In this document: one piece after another, positions 40,373-53,100 of the stretch
Numbering within the stretch: position 1 is the first letter of the stretch
Layout: each line of letters opens with the position of its first letter
NCBI RefSeq assembly: GCF_041734735.1
Contig: NC_134883.1
Coordinates: 15,401,810-15,465,809, forward strand
Origin: Babylonia areolata
Lineage: Eukaryota; Mollusca; Gastropoda; Neogastropoda; Buccinidae
Reading direction: 5' to 3'
DNA length: 64,000 bases
Translations under genes and position numbers: made by a program
Notes under the pieces: model-generated
Seen by the model: only the letters and a program-made list of their open reading frames with translations
The model's database searches: none
What the model was told of the DNA's origin: nothing

Positions 40373-40797
40373 GGGTGTGGGAGGGTAAGCACCCCCACCC
40401 AACCCCCCCACCCCCCAGCCCTCATCCCCCCTTCCCCTCCTCGGGGCCCCCTCCCCTCACACTGGCAGAGACAAGAGCAAATCTGTGACCATGCATAATC
40501 CCAACTCACAGGTCAGGTCCTGACAGCCCACCTCACGTGGAGTGGAGTGCCCCACTGAATGCCACGTTTTGTCAGCTGATTGCTTTGGCCATTTTTTCCA
40601 TTACAGCATAAGCACAGTGTTTAGTTCTGAGCATAGTCAAGTCTATAAGTAATCTGTTCTGCTTTCACATGCTATCTGTCTCTGTACATGTAGGTTGTCA
40701 TTTAAATATTGAAACAAACAAACAAACAAAAAAAGAAAAAAAAAGAAAAAGATTTATTTCAGATATGAAACTTTTTCCTTAAGGACTATGACCAGCA

Positions 40798-41074
40798 TTA
40801 ACTCTTTCACAGCGATAAGTGAGTTTAGTCGACACTCAGGGGTCCTGTTAAAAAAGACAACATTTTTCACATTGTAACAAACCTTGGCAGCTGCAGCCAG
40901 TTCCAGATAATAGAACAATGACTAACCTTCGCCCCCCTGATCGAGTATGAAGTGAAAAAGAGCACTGTGTTGTTTTGACACAAACCAAAGCCTGTGACTG
41001 AGGGTATCGTATCTAAAATATTTGGCGCTGGGGAGTGTGTTTTTCACACAGAAACTCGGTGGTGAAAGAGTTAA
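40798..41074. mobile_element. TTAA-flanked MITE (type 2), 277 bp
   Basis: TTAA at both ends. The termini CTCTTTCACAGCG and, reversed, CTCTTTCACCACCG form a short inverted repeat. The internal sequence is unrelated to type 1. Confidence 0.72.
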
Positions 41075-41092
41075 ACAGTAATAGCAGCTAAC

Positions 41093-41472
41093 AAGCCATC
41101 ACGACAAAATGGTTAAAATTGTGGAATAATGACTTGGAGGATGAGGGTTCAAGCCCATTACAGAGGTGAGGAGCGATGGTGGGGGGGGGGGGGGGGGGGG
41201 GGGGGTTGGGGGATGAGGGGGGTTCATGGCCAGCTCCTACCCAGAATTTGGTGTACTGTGGACTCAGATTATGGGAAAACTGGAATGGTGAGTGGGACCA
41301 CAATGTCAAGGGTCATCCACTTCACTGATGCATCTTTGACATTTTTTTTTGTTTGATTTTTTTAAATTTTTTTAAAAACATTTATTTGCTTATTTATCAT
41401 CATTGTTGTCTTTTTTTTCTTTTTTTTATTTTATTTATTCATTTATCTATCTATTTATTTATTTTATTTTCA

Positions 41473-41503
<31 letters not shown>

Positions 41504-41915
41504 CCTTTTTTAAAAATTATATTATTATATATTTATTTATTTATTTATCTATTTTGTTATTTATTTCATTTTATTTTATTTCATTTATTTTTTTCTCAAG
41601 GCCTGACAAAGCGCGTTGGGTTATGCTGCTGGTCAGGCAGGCATCTGCTTGGCAGATGTGGTGTAGCTTATATGGATTTGTCCGAACGCAGTGACGCCTC
41701 CTTAAGCTACTGAAACTGAAACTGAAACTGACAGAGTTGCTAAATAATTTTTTGACCAACACCACAGGTGTCTGTAACTCACATGCCTGGTTGATGTCGG
41801 GATATATCCTGTGAGAGTAAAACCCCTAACAAGTAGTCCCAAACATACTTGGACTACAAAAGCATCATCATCATCATCAAACCACAACACAAATTTTCCC
41901 AAATTCTGGGGCAAC
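41093..41915 (+). mobile_element. Family E element split by a family D insertion
   Basis: Left part has AAATGGTTAAAATTGTGGAA, GAGGGTTCAAGCCC and a G run at 41180-41204. The right part has CAACACCACAGGTGTCTGTA, GTTGATGTCGGGATATATCC and CATCATCATCATCATCAAAC. Confidence 0.78.
41595..41735 (+). mobile_element. Family D element inside a family E element
   Basis: CTCAAGGCCTGACAAAGCGC to GTGACGCCTCCTTAAGCTAC, then (GAAACT)n. It and the T/AT-rich stretch 41345-41595 separate the two parts of a family E element (41093-41345 and 41735-41915). Confidence 0.85.
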
Positions 41916-42117
41916 AAAAAAAAAAAAAAGCTAAACATACACAGAAATGCAACGCGCGCACACAAACACATACACAATAGCCAGAATGATAAGGAAGAGG
42001 GAGATGGAGAGACACTTACATTACATCTTAAAGGATATAGAAAAATCAATAAATACTTTGAATAATGTTCATCCTTCAACTGATCTGTTAACGCATCAAC
42101 TCACATCACTTCCTTGT

Positions 42118-42348
42118 TTAACTCTCTCCATACGAACGGCAAAAGAGAAGATGTTAACAGCGTTTCACCCCAATTACCACCATCAAAATATTGCAAGTGG
42201 AAGGCTCTCATACTGAAGAGGTGAATGTTGACAAAGATACCACAATTCTGACAACGGAAGCTAAAGGTTGGGTCATTCAGACACCCACTGGACATCTGAG
42301 GGGTCTGTGTAGAGGAGAAGAGAGGACTGGCCGTACTGAGTGAGTTAA
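42118..42348. mobile_element. TTAA-flanked MITE (type 1), 231 bp, with preserved empty site
   Basis: About 95 percent alike to 29342-29573 by eye. The flanks ATCACTTCCTTG-TTTAA and TTAA-ACAAAACACTGCAG occur joined, with a single TTAA, in the neighbouring duplicate at 42482-42510. That gives direct evidence of insertion with TTAA duplication. Confidence 0.9.
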
Positions 42349-42349
42349 A

Positions 42350-42590
42350 CAAAACACTGCAGTGTTCAATTACCATAGATAAGAACAAGTACCATAGATA
42401 AGAACAAGTCCATAACAGGGACAGATCACAACTAGAACAACTTACCAGCTGATAACAACTGACCTGATAAAATGTCCACTTACATCACTTCCTTGTTTAA
42501 ACAAAACACTGCAGTGTTAAATTACCGTATATAAGGACAAGGCCACAAGAGGGACTGATCACAACTAGAACAACTTACCAGTCAGCACAC
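42350..42590. repeat. Direct duplication of about 120 bp carrying an empty and a filled MITE site
   Basis: The sequence AACAAAACACTGCAGTGTT, AATTACC, GATCACAACTAGAACAAC and TTACCAG occurs twice. The right copy (42482-42510) contains ATCACTTCCTTGTTTAAACA uninterrupted. The left copy has the same words split by the MITE at 42118-42348. Confidence 0.9.
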
Positions 42591-42796
42591 ACACATTCTG
42601 AACATGCTGACAATTTATGCACAGAACCCATGCCATGAATAATACCGATAAACATGTTGATTCTATTTAAAGCACAGTTCTGAGAACTGACAATCCATTT
42701 CAAGAACTTTCAAAACAGTTGAGAAATGATTCAAGATATCTCTCCTCTTGCACACACTCCCTCCTCCCACCCCCATACTATCATATTTGGACAAGA

Positions 42797-42836
<40 letters not shown>

Positions 42837-42999
42837 CTCGTGTATGCTATGCTTTTTCTTAATCAAAATTCCATTCTGCAAATTTAAAATAAATAAATAA
42901 ACAAATCATATATTATATATGCTTGCTTTATGTCTCTCTCACTGCAACACACACACACAGCTTTCAGTATAAAACATTTTTTTAAAGATCAAAAGATAT

Positions 43000-43459
43000 A
43001 TATTAAGGAAGTACACTGTCGACAACTCTGGATGGCACATTTATTGCGCATAAAAAAAGGTGTATATTCTCTTCCCTTGATTTCTGGCAATTCAGTCTCT
43101 GTGGCTCTGGCAGTGTTGCCAAATACATGAACCTGGACTTCTGATTATTTCATTCTGATTTATAACTGCAGTGGGAAATAGCTCATACAAGTACAACCTG
43201 GTTGAATGATTTTTAAGATAGCAAATACTCAATTCACTCTGCATGAAAAATCATGGTGAGCCATTTTGTTGTTTTTATTGTTGATTTTTAACTTCTTTCT
43301 CTTTTTCTTAAATAAGCAGAGTAGTTGTAATGTGGAGGAAATATATTCTAAAAAAAAAAAGGAGAAAATAATCTCTGTTCTCTCAAACTAACGTGCATTC
43401 TGTTTGACAACAATACAATTATCAGTATTTTCAGCAAGCTCTGTTCCACTTAATATAAA

Positions 43460-43514
<55 letters not shown>

Positions 43515-44194
43515 TATCTCCTTTTCTCCTGTAAAACATGATTAAGCTGATGCTTAAACACATATGTTTGGTGTTAAATTAAGAGTAAAAACTTCGTAAG
43601 TTCAACATTGCATCCATTATTTACAAAGCTCAGAACAACCCTACAGCTTTACTTTTGTATTCATTCATGTAACTTGACACTGTACTGATCTCAGGATAGC
43701 CTAATTGATGAACTGTCTCCTTCTCTCCTTTCTACGGTAAATTTGTGTAAATAACAAAAAATGACTTTATTATACTATGAAATAGACAATGACATTTAGA
43801 GTTTTAACAGAAGTAATACTGACAAAATTAAATTTTGCTTCTGGTATTCGAAACAGAGACTGGATCACCGATGGCATCTAGTAGTGATCTACCATAGTAT
43901 CTGCCTTTATATAATACACAGACAAAAAGAAAGAAAGAAAGAAAAGGTGAGGAAAAAAGAATAACATAGAGGCATACACAGGATGAGTCCTTTTCAGCTG
44001 AGGCCAAGTACTGAGAAGACAAGGGAGAAATACTTGCATTTCTTTTTCCAAAACTTTATTTGTTCTTCAAGTTCAAGGACTTAAGAAGTTTATAAGTATA
44101 CTGTATAGTCTTTCTGCTGGTTGGTTGGCTTCTTTCCTTTTAAATTCAACCTTGTTTTCACACTCCCCAAAAATGTTTGTCTGAGATTTCTTTA

Positions 44195-44239
<45 letters not shown>

Positions 44240-44700
44240 TTTATTTATTTATTTTTTTCTTTTTCTTTTTTTTTTTGAGGGGGGAAGTGGGGCTTCAGAT
44301 TTTATTTCTTCTCTATTCTTCCATTTCATTTCACCAGGCTTAATCACTACTGTCTGCTGCAAAGAGAGTGGGGAAACAAACTATTACACACAGAAAAATA
44401 AATTGTGGGTACCCAGGAATTTCTTACTGAGAAAATTGTAGTTTTTTCCATTCTGTCCACAATTTTTTTTTTCATTGTGTTGATTTCATACTGTGCATCT
44501 CTTCTCTCTCTCTCTCTCTCAGTGCTACACCTTTTTCGCACTCTATGTCAGAAGCGGAAAACATGCACTGACCATGGCCTGTCATATCTGACAGAATCAC
44601 AACAAACAGTAACATTTATTATCTATAAACCACACGCACGCCTACCCTCAATCAATCATGACAGTCCACGAGAAAAGGTCATTAACCAGCTGTTGCCTTC
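43000..44700. other. AT-rich 5' intron of the minus gene; microsatellites only
   Basis: Holds (TA)n at 43459-43511, (GT)n at 44199-44239 and a T-rich stretch at 44245-44275. No exon or repeat family is recognised. Confidence 0.5.
43459..43511. repeat. (TA)n
   Basis: A pure TA run of about 52 bp. Confidence 0.96.
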
Positions 44701-44734
44701 TCGTTCGAAACTGTCCAATCACATGATACTTACC

Positions 44735-45228
44735 ATACCATAGGCGACGGTGTTTCAAGAATGAAAAAATGCCAGATTTGGTGAATAGGAAATTTAAACC
44801 CTTCTGGCAACTGACGTCAGACGGCGCGAATAACCCGTGTGATCATGCCGCTGGGGTGGTTCCAGGTCGACTAAATACAATGGTCGCTGGTTCCAGTTCC
44901 ACCGCGATTCCAGTTACGTCACTGCAGCCACGACCAATGCGGATGTTTCCTTTCATAAAAACTGCCGGGTTTTGTGGTTTTGTTTACATCCGTCGCTGCC
45001 AAGCACGCTCATGCAAATAGTAGGAAAAGGTAGAAAGTCTGCAACGAAAACGGAACAATACGTAATTGCCTTTTTTTTCTTGCCTTAACAACTATGGCAT
45101 ATTGAATATAAAAACTCCAGTTTGAAAATCGTCTTTCCCTTTTAGCAATTATGCAGATATCAAGTGTTTTTTGAAATGTTGTTTTTGTAAATCTGAATTA
45201 TTCGTCGCATTCTCGTTTTTTACTTTTT
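44735..45228. promoter_or_regulatory. Probable bidirectional promoter between the two head-to-head genes
   Basis: The interval is richer in CpG than its AT-rich flanks. It holds a full cAMP-response element TGACGTCA (44812-44819), a related TTACGTCAC (44914-44922), a CCAAT box (44934-44938) and an octamer ATGCAAAT (45011-45018). At its left end the minus strand shows TATGGTATG followed by GTAAGTAT (exon end 44734), a strong donor that would close the 5'UTR exon implied for the minus gene. On the right lies the Nudix gene's first ATG. Another TGACGTCA sits in Nudix intron 1 (45616-45623). Transcription starts are not visible in sequence alone. Confidence 0.5.
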
Positions 45229-45568
45229 ATGACCGATTTCTTCAAAATGGGAACAACCCAGAACTGGTACAGCTTTATACCAATACTGGTTGAGTTTGAA
45301 CTCTCCTCCAGTTCCGAACGGGGTCAGCATGTTGCCACAAGGCAAGGGGACAGAATGCTTATGGCTTTCATTCGAGGAAGCGTAAGAGTAGTCGCCAGCT
45401 TGACTTTGCTCACCGGTGTTTCAAGCGGCCGCTTTCTGAAAAATTCTCTCACTTCTGTGCCTTTCCAGAAGTTGAGTGCAACATTAACGGTTATGGCTGA
45501 CGGTGGTGATAGCTTTTCTGCCGGTATACGTAAACTGGCAAAAAAGTGCAACCGCTATTTCTACGAAG
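45229..45568 (+). CDS. Nudix gene coding exon 1
   Basis: The exon ends at CTACGAAG followed by GTTTGT (phase 1). The first Met is at 45229, but Met43 (45355) begins a basic, hydroxylated and hydrophobic stretch (MAFIRGSVRVVASLTLL) like a mitochondrial presequence. Met89 (45493, MADGGDSFSAG) would give a short cytosolic form. The conserved part starts near IRKLAKKCNRYFYEG. No stop separates the three starts, so start choice cannot be decided here. Confidence 0.85.
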
Positions 45569-47146
45569 GTTTGTATCATTCTGGTGTTTCAACAGAGCAT
45601 ACTTCATACACTCCGTGACGTCAGTCGTTTGTTTTGGACCACTGAGGCTCTGGGATTATTATAAAAAATAAATAAATAAGCAAATAAATGAAAACCAGCT
45701 GACTGATACACTCGGGCGCTTACATCCACGAATACGTTACATAGTTACTTTTTAAGCAATACGCATAATTTCAGACCATGTCAGCTGGTAACTGAAAACT
45801 TGTGCAAACATTGACAGGTATGCAGACTTTCCACAACCTTTCGCCCCACCCCACCCCCTCCCCCACCTCCCGTCATCATATCATCATTGTTGTGCATTTT
45901 ATTTTACAGTTAGATACAAACAAGAAAATACAAGGGTCTGGTGATTTAACAGACTGGACGTTCCATATCACAGGAACCAACAGTTAAAGCTTGATTTAAA
46001 TTTTAATGAAACAAGGTTCTAGACTGCCCACACAATCTTGCAACCTCCCCAACAACTTCTGGAATATGTTATGGTATTCAAAGAATGCATGCCATGCTGT
46101 TGTGAGTTTACGGCTCTTGTGAAGTATTTAAGTTGGATACACAAAAAATTAACGGTAACTGGTGAGAGCAGACTTCAAAGTTGGAAATAACCAAAGGTCA
46201 TGTGCTAAGTTTGGATTATAGGTTGGGTGGAGCAATTCATGTTGTTGAAGTGCATCCAGTTATTGAGTTTCCGCCTTTGCTTTATGGGGAACAGCATTGT
46301 CATTCAGCAGCATTGACCTTGACCTTGAAGTACCTGCATGTTGGTGCTGATCCTGGATAGCTGTAACAGATTTAGGAAGCAGTGTTTTTTCTGAAATGAT
46401 GAGTAGTCATTGTGATTTTATCTGGCATAATTTCAACAACATGAAACGGTCTAGTGTGGTTGAAAACATGATTAAAAATATCTAGTGTTAAATGAAAATC
46501 CTGATCACAGGACGACTGTTCTATCTGCAGCTTCACCAGTTCTATCAGTTTTGAAGGCATGCCGAATAAACTTTTGAAAGTTTCATCCCCTGTGATATCA
46601 GTCTGGCATTTTGGACCTTGTGGCTGAAACATTGCCAACAAGTGAGCAGAAGATATGGCCATATCCTGTGCCTCAGTAAGCAAAAGGGATTCCCATTTTG
46701 CAGACACATAGTTATATATGTTATTTTCCATCATGGATTGTGGTATGAATTATGCAAACTGACAGAAATTAACATACCAGATAAATTTAAGTGAAAAGTT
46801 TGTTCGACAGTTGGTGGAAAAGGATATAAACACCTATGGGCAATTAACAAAACTGAGGTAGAAATTTATGGATAATATTGCCAAACTCACCTAGTGATGT
46901 TGAAAAAAAATTACAGGACATCCACTGTCATTTCCAGTTAACATGCTCCCAGCAGACAGACCTATGGTATGAGATGTTTGATGGTTCTTATCAAAAGTGA
47001 GTGTTGTTTTACAACCTACAGTCTTTATAAACTTCCCGTTTACTGTATGTGTGCTTTCAGTTTGCCTAGGACATAAACAACAAAAAACAAACAAATTAGA
47101 TAAAACAAGTGTATGCAGAAACAGTACCACAGTAAACAAACCTAAG

Positions 47147-47178
<32 letters not shown>

Positions 47179-50100
47179 TAATTGAAAAAATTCACAGCCA
47201 GCCAGTAGTTTTCCTCTTTTAAATTTTTTTTTTCTTCATTTATATTTCTCTGTGTAGGGTCCTCACAGAAAAGCTGCGTGGGGTTCTTCATTGGAGATGT
47301 CCAGCTGGGTTTGGTGCGCCCCGCAGTGGCAGCAAAGCTCCAGAAATTTCCAGAAGTTTTTGATGTCGTGGGACAAGACTCCAGCGACAAAAGACCTGCA
47401 GGGGTCCACCTGTCGCAGAGCCTGAAAACCTGCGAGGAACGCACTGCAGCAGTCAGCACGGTGATGGAGAAGCTGAAGGAAGATAGCAGCAATGAACTTG
47501 TCACACTGAGAGCATGGAACGATGAGGTAGGTGGAGAAGAGAGAGAGAGAGAGTTTATAAACTTTGTTTATCAATGTTAGATAACGGAGACTGTGAACAA
47601 TACATGCTATGGCTGTATGGGATACGATTAATTGGACAAAAAGGATGGCCTAATTAAGGGCCATGATAATAATGAATCAACATTAAAATTGTTGACAAAA
47701 AACTTGGTAAAGATGTGTTCAGATTATTGTTCATTTGAATATGATTTAAATTCAAATGTTTTATTTTAATCTCACTTACACCTGACCTCATTACCACCAG
47801 TTGCATTTGAATAAAAACTGACAGGCACTTGATCAGCATAAATTATACAAAACACTAGCATCAGATCTTTGAGAAGAAATGATGAAATTTATTCATAAAT
47901 AATGCATCAGAAGTCAAGCCAGACTAAACGTTTGTGCCTCACAAATTAGTATATGTCATGTGCATTCCCACCAATGGACGATAGACGAAATCCAGGGGAT
48001 TTACTCTTGAGAGCTTTACACTTAAGAACAGATGACCTGTTCTGTAGTTGGGGCTTAGCTGGGCATTGAGGGTATACATCATTATCACACCATTTCACTT
48101 ACCAGTGGGTGTTATGGACAAAATAGGTATTGAGTTCCAAATTTTGGGCATGTGGGGTGGCCCAATGGGGGCGCCACAGGCAAGAACAAGTGGTTGTTTT
48201 TCTGACCCATTAATGTTTGTAAAATGACCCATTGATTTTTGTGGTCTAAAAGACCCATGGTGTCCTGAACAAAACCTAAACTCTGATCTGTCTGTCTATC
48301 TATCTAACCTTCTATTTGTTTATCTATCTTTATATCCTGTAATAAAGAAGGAAGTAATGTGGCACAAAACAGAGGGCAGGCACTATTTCTGAGAAACTGT
48401 GTCCTGACTGACAGAAAACCAGGTCACACACATGGCTAACACAATTGTGAATACCACTCATAAATACATTAGCTGTTCTTATTACATTGGCTTAGTTAAT
48501 ATTGGACACAGTATAACTTTAAAAAAAGTGGATTGCTGCCAAGAGGGGTAAATTTCATACAGTTTTGTGTTGGCAGACTATAGTCTTTTGAGACTGATGG
48601 TTGCCATACTGATGCTATAAATGTGTATGTTTGTGTGTGTGCGTGTGCGTGCATGCGTGTGTGCGTTTCTTTAATACAATGTCTTTTTATTCTTTTCATG
48701 ATAGTCTACAAGTTTGTGTGTTTGTATGTTATTTGTATGTGTATGTATATTTGTAAGAATAAGATAAGGTGTTCTTTGGTTCTGTTTGTTATCAAGAAAA
48801 CTCAGTTTGAATGCCAGGTAGCACTGGACAACAAATGAAAGTATTTTAAAGTTTTTGTGTGGTTACCCATGTTACTGAAAGAGAATGATCCAAAGCAAAC
48901 AACCACTGAACAACAGATGAAGGCATTTAAAAACTGTGTTCATCTGCGAAACTGAAAAAGAATGATCCAAAGTGAGCAAGTTATCTCAGTTGTATTTTTC
49001 CTTTTTTTTTTTCTTTTTTTTTTTCTTGTTGTGTACTGTGAGTTCTTTGTCTGCACCTTTCTTCACTGTAGTGCTGTTTGAATTTCAGAAATACAAAGTT
49101 TCCAAGTCCTTCTCCAGTGAAACTCTGATGGAAGTGGAAAGAGCAGCTTCCCGTAAGTCGGACACACAGTCTTTTCCTTCTTGCTCTTTCCCATTCTCTG
49201 GCCCTGAAGGTTCTATATTGTCTGTCTCTTTCACGTCCTTTCACTCATGCATTCTTTGTTACTACTAGTGTCATAGAACTGAAGGCAAAAACTGAAATGG
49301 GTAAAATTGTGCCTGAAATAGTTTTGAATCATGATTTAAAAAAATAAAAATAAAAATTTGTTTTTACTGTTATTTTTCAGGCACTTTCATGAGGCAGTTT
49401 TTTCCTCACATCAATTGATGGGTGCTTAATGAGGGGATGCCCAACCTGGTAACGCTTGTAACAGTGTGACAAGAACTAGTATTTGGTATATATATTGGTT
49501 GTTAAATCAGTTTTGTATTTTCAGAAGGTGATTGCTGCAGCTAACAAGTAATTCAGTGTTACAGAGAAATTAACCAAGAAGCTTCCCCAAATAAGGAAAC
49601 ACCCAGATTCTTCACGTACCCACCATTTGACATTTACTGTACACACATCAACAACAACAAGGTCCCAAGCCCTTTTTTCCATGTCCCATGTCCTGTATCC
49701 TGTGTTCCATCTCCTACCTTTGTCCCATGTCCCAGATTTTATCCCACCTCCTGTGTTCTAAGTTCCACCTCCAGTGTTTACTTCTCTTGTCCTGTCTCCT
49801 GTGTTTAGTGTCCTGCGCCTGATGTCCTACTTTTGTCTCATGTTCCACCCATTTTCCGCTCCCCTGTCCCCTTTCGAAATTCGGACCTTGCTTGTCCTAT
49901 CTTCTGTATCCTGCCTCCGATGCCTCTTGTGCATCCTTCTGTGTGGCATGTCCTACCTCTTTTATGTCACAGCCCCACTTCCCTCGATCCATATCATTTA
50001 TTCCGTTTCCCTTGTCGTGTGTCCCATGTCCCGTCTCTCTGTTGTTTGGTGGGGTTTTTTTTTTTGTTGTTTTTTTTGCTGCCCCGTCATCTGCACCGTT

Positions 50101-53100
50101 TCAGTGGCATTACTCCCACGCCGCTCATTTAGATTCCCCCATACACGGCCACACCCGGGTTTGTCCGTTGTAGTTCCAGCGTCGGCAGTCCACAGGGAAC
50201 CATCGATGTTAGGTCGCCAGGAGGCCACACACCAGAGGAGACCCTGCACTGCTGCTGAGTCACTTCGGTGGTGTTCAGTGGTGCCTGTTCTGTTTTAATG
50301 TACTTAGGACACGTCTCTCTGTTTTTTCCATCTCCCATGTCCCTTACTTGCATCTTGCTCCATGTTCCAATGCCCAGTGCCACACCAGCCAGCATCTCCC
50401 ACGTTCTTTTTTTCCAAAAGAAATCTTTTGGACTCTAAAGAAAACTTTAGATTTTTACTTAGCCCACGGTACAAGGAAAAATCTTTCTCACACTGTCTTA
50501 TGTGTGTCTTTATTTTTTGCCTTCTTTAATTAGACTTCAGTCTTCTTCAGAGTCAAGGAAATTTCTTTCCCAGTGCCTCACTTTTGTTTTCCAGTACTTT
50601 CTGTTTTACAAGAAGCAGGGGTTTTCTTTCAGGGGTAAAGTTACTACTTTATGCAAGACTGAATTGTGAACAATGGCCACTAACATTCTTTGTGTCTGGG
50701 GAAAGTACAGGACTACTCTTGATCCATCCATGCTCATGCTTATCTGTTTATGCATGTGCTTGTGACTGAATTGTATGTTTATTTGTGTGATGTGTGCATA
50801 CATTTTACATGTTTTCAGCGTTGCTCGGCATTGTGACCTATGGCACGCACATCAACGGCTACACATACAATGACTCGGGCGAGATGCTGATGTGGCTGGG
50901 CAAGAGAAACCCAGAAAAAACCACCTACCCTGGCATGTACGACAACTTGGTGAGTTTGACCTTGTTTTTGGAACTGTACTCAACTCGGTTCATGAACAGT
51001 CTTTGATATTGTGATGGTCATTAATTTGAAGGCAGATGAATAGAAACCTGTTGTGATTTTTCTACCAGTAAATAGCTTCTGCTGTGTGCCCTTTTATTTG
51101 ATCCTGAAGACACTGGCAGCTTACTTTCTGTATAGATTGTCTCATAAACAGTGGCAAAAAAAAAAAAAAAAAAAAGAATCAGGGAAGAAAACAAATGAAA
51201 TCAAGAAAACTTTCATAGAGAGTAGCTGAATTACATAATGCTATATTAGGAAGGATAGTAGAAGCAAGAAATGTTTTGGTTGAAATTCTTGGGTTTGTGG
51301 GTTGAGAGTTCTAAGTACTGTAGGACTTTTATTTAAAAAATAGGAAACAGCTCCACAGTAAATGCAACAACTAAAGCCTGGTTACCAAATATTCTAAAAA
51401 GAGGGCGCTAGTCAGGGATACACAGGGGAGGTAACCTACTTCGGGAGGTGCTCGGCCGTAGCTACTTTCGTTTTCTCTGCATAGGTGGGTAGTAGTTTGC
51501 ACAGGACAGGAATCAGACCCCTGCCAGAGTCTGCACTAGTGGGTCACGGTAAGTATGTTACTTAAAACGTAATTTTAGGAAGAAAATTTCCTTTTTTGTA
51601 TTGTTTGTAAGCTGATCCTTCTTTCATGTGGCATTTTAGTAGAGATCTACTCTCACATCACTTGTTATGAATTTCCATACACAGCCATACCTGAGCTTAA
51701 TCTCAGTCCCAACAAGTCAGCAAGAAGGTATCAGTGTTCAGTCATCATGAGGCCAAACAGCATTGGGGACCATGCCCATAAATCGAGATCCAGAGTCTTA
51801 GCATGCACCTAGCATACATAAAAGGACCCATGGCAGCAAAAGGGAAAGTGTTGTAGAAAAATCCTCTTTAATGGGAAAACAAATTCACTTGCAGGCAGAA
51901 AAAAAATGTTGATTGGCGCTCTGGTGCTGCGCTATGGCAACAGGCTCTCCATGAAGAGAGCAGCCTGAATTTCACACAGAGAAATCTGTAGTGACAAAGA
52001 GTAATATACTACAATACAGTACAATACAAAAGCATGCAATGCAATACAATACAATACGCAAATGTATCAGAACCACTGGAACGTGAGGCACAAGAATGTG
52101 GTAGAATAGTTGAGATGCTTATGTCAGTGCAATATCCTCGAGGGTCTGGGTTTGGTCCACGATCTTGCCTTTTCTCTCAAGTTTGATAGGAAAGTCAACT
52201 TGAACGTCTACTGTAGAATTTGAACGATTAGCCGCAACCTTTTCCCTCAGCTATGACCCTTGCAGCTAAAATAACAATGCAGCTTGCTAGTGGATGTTTT
52301 TCCGATGTTGTGGGTTTTCCCGATGACATGTTCAGGTCAAATCAAGTGTTGCAGTCAGTCTCCAGTCTATTTTAAAATTCACATTAGGTTTCAGAACTAG
52401 TTATGACTTCGTGAATTCAAAAGTCACTGTAAAAGTGTGCTGATGTTAACTGTTCGCTTTACACATGGCCTTTATGCACACATTCAGTTGATAGCCCTTG
52501 TTTATACAACTTCTATCATGCCAAAAACATGATCCATGCTTACAATGCAGCTTTCAAACTGAAGGTAGTTAAACTGTGTCTTTTGAGTTTCTCACTTTCT
52601 GTGGCTAATTTTGAGACATTTTTATTCTTGTCTTGTTTTTGTTTTTTTGGTGTAACATTTGCAGCAGTTTATAAACCACTGCGGTTTATGTGTGAATAAA
52701 TGACTAATTTTCATAAAATTTATGGAATGCGGCTTTTCTAATGATGTGCTCAATAGCCCGATTTTTATGGTAGTCATTTGGATGAGATGATAAACCGAGG
52801 TCCCATCTGCAGCATGCACTTGATCCACTGAAGAAGAACACACAGCAACAAAAGGGTGTCCTTTGGCAAAATTCTGTAGAAAAAATCCAGTGTGTAATTT
52901 ATACAAACATACATGCATGCACTAAGCGTGTTGGGTCACATTGCTAGTCAGGCGTTTTGCTTAGCAGATGTGGTGTGGCGTATATATTATGTGCATTTGT
53001 CTGAACGCAGTGATGCCCCCTTGAGAAACTGAAACTGAAGCAGAAGAAATCAGTTTGTGCCTGTGTGTGTGTGTGTGCAGTGTGCTGGAGGACTGCCAGC

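Noticed and set aside
39155-40498. 447-codon plus-strand frame
   Set aside because: Low-complexity Gly/Val/Cys translation of a minisatellite; no domain, no conserved start, no splice context.
46891-47139. Minus-strand frame as the N-terminal part of the mariner transposase
   Set aside because: No mariner N-terminal motif is recognisable, and the gap to the clear part is unexplained.
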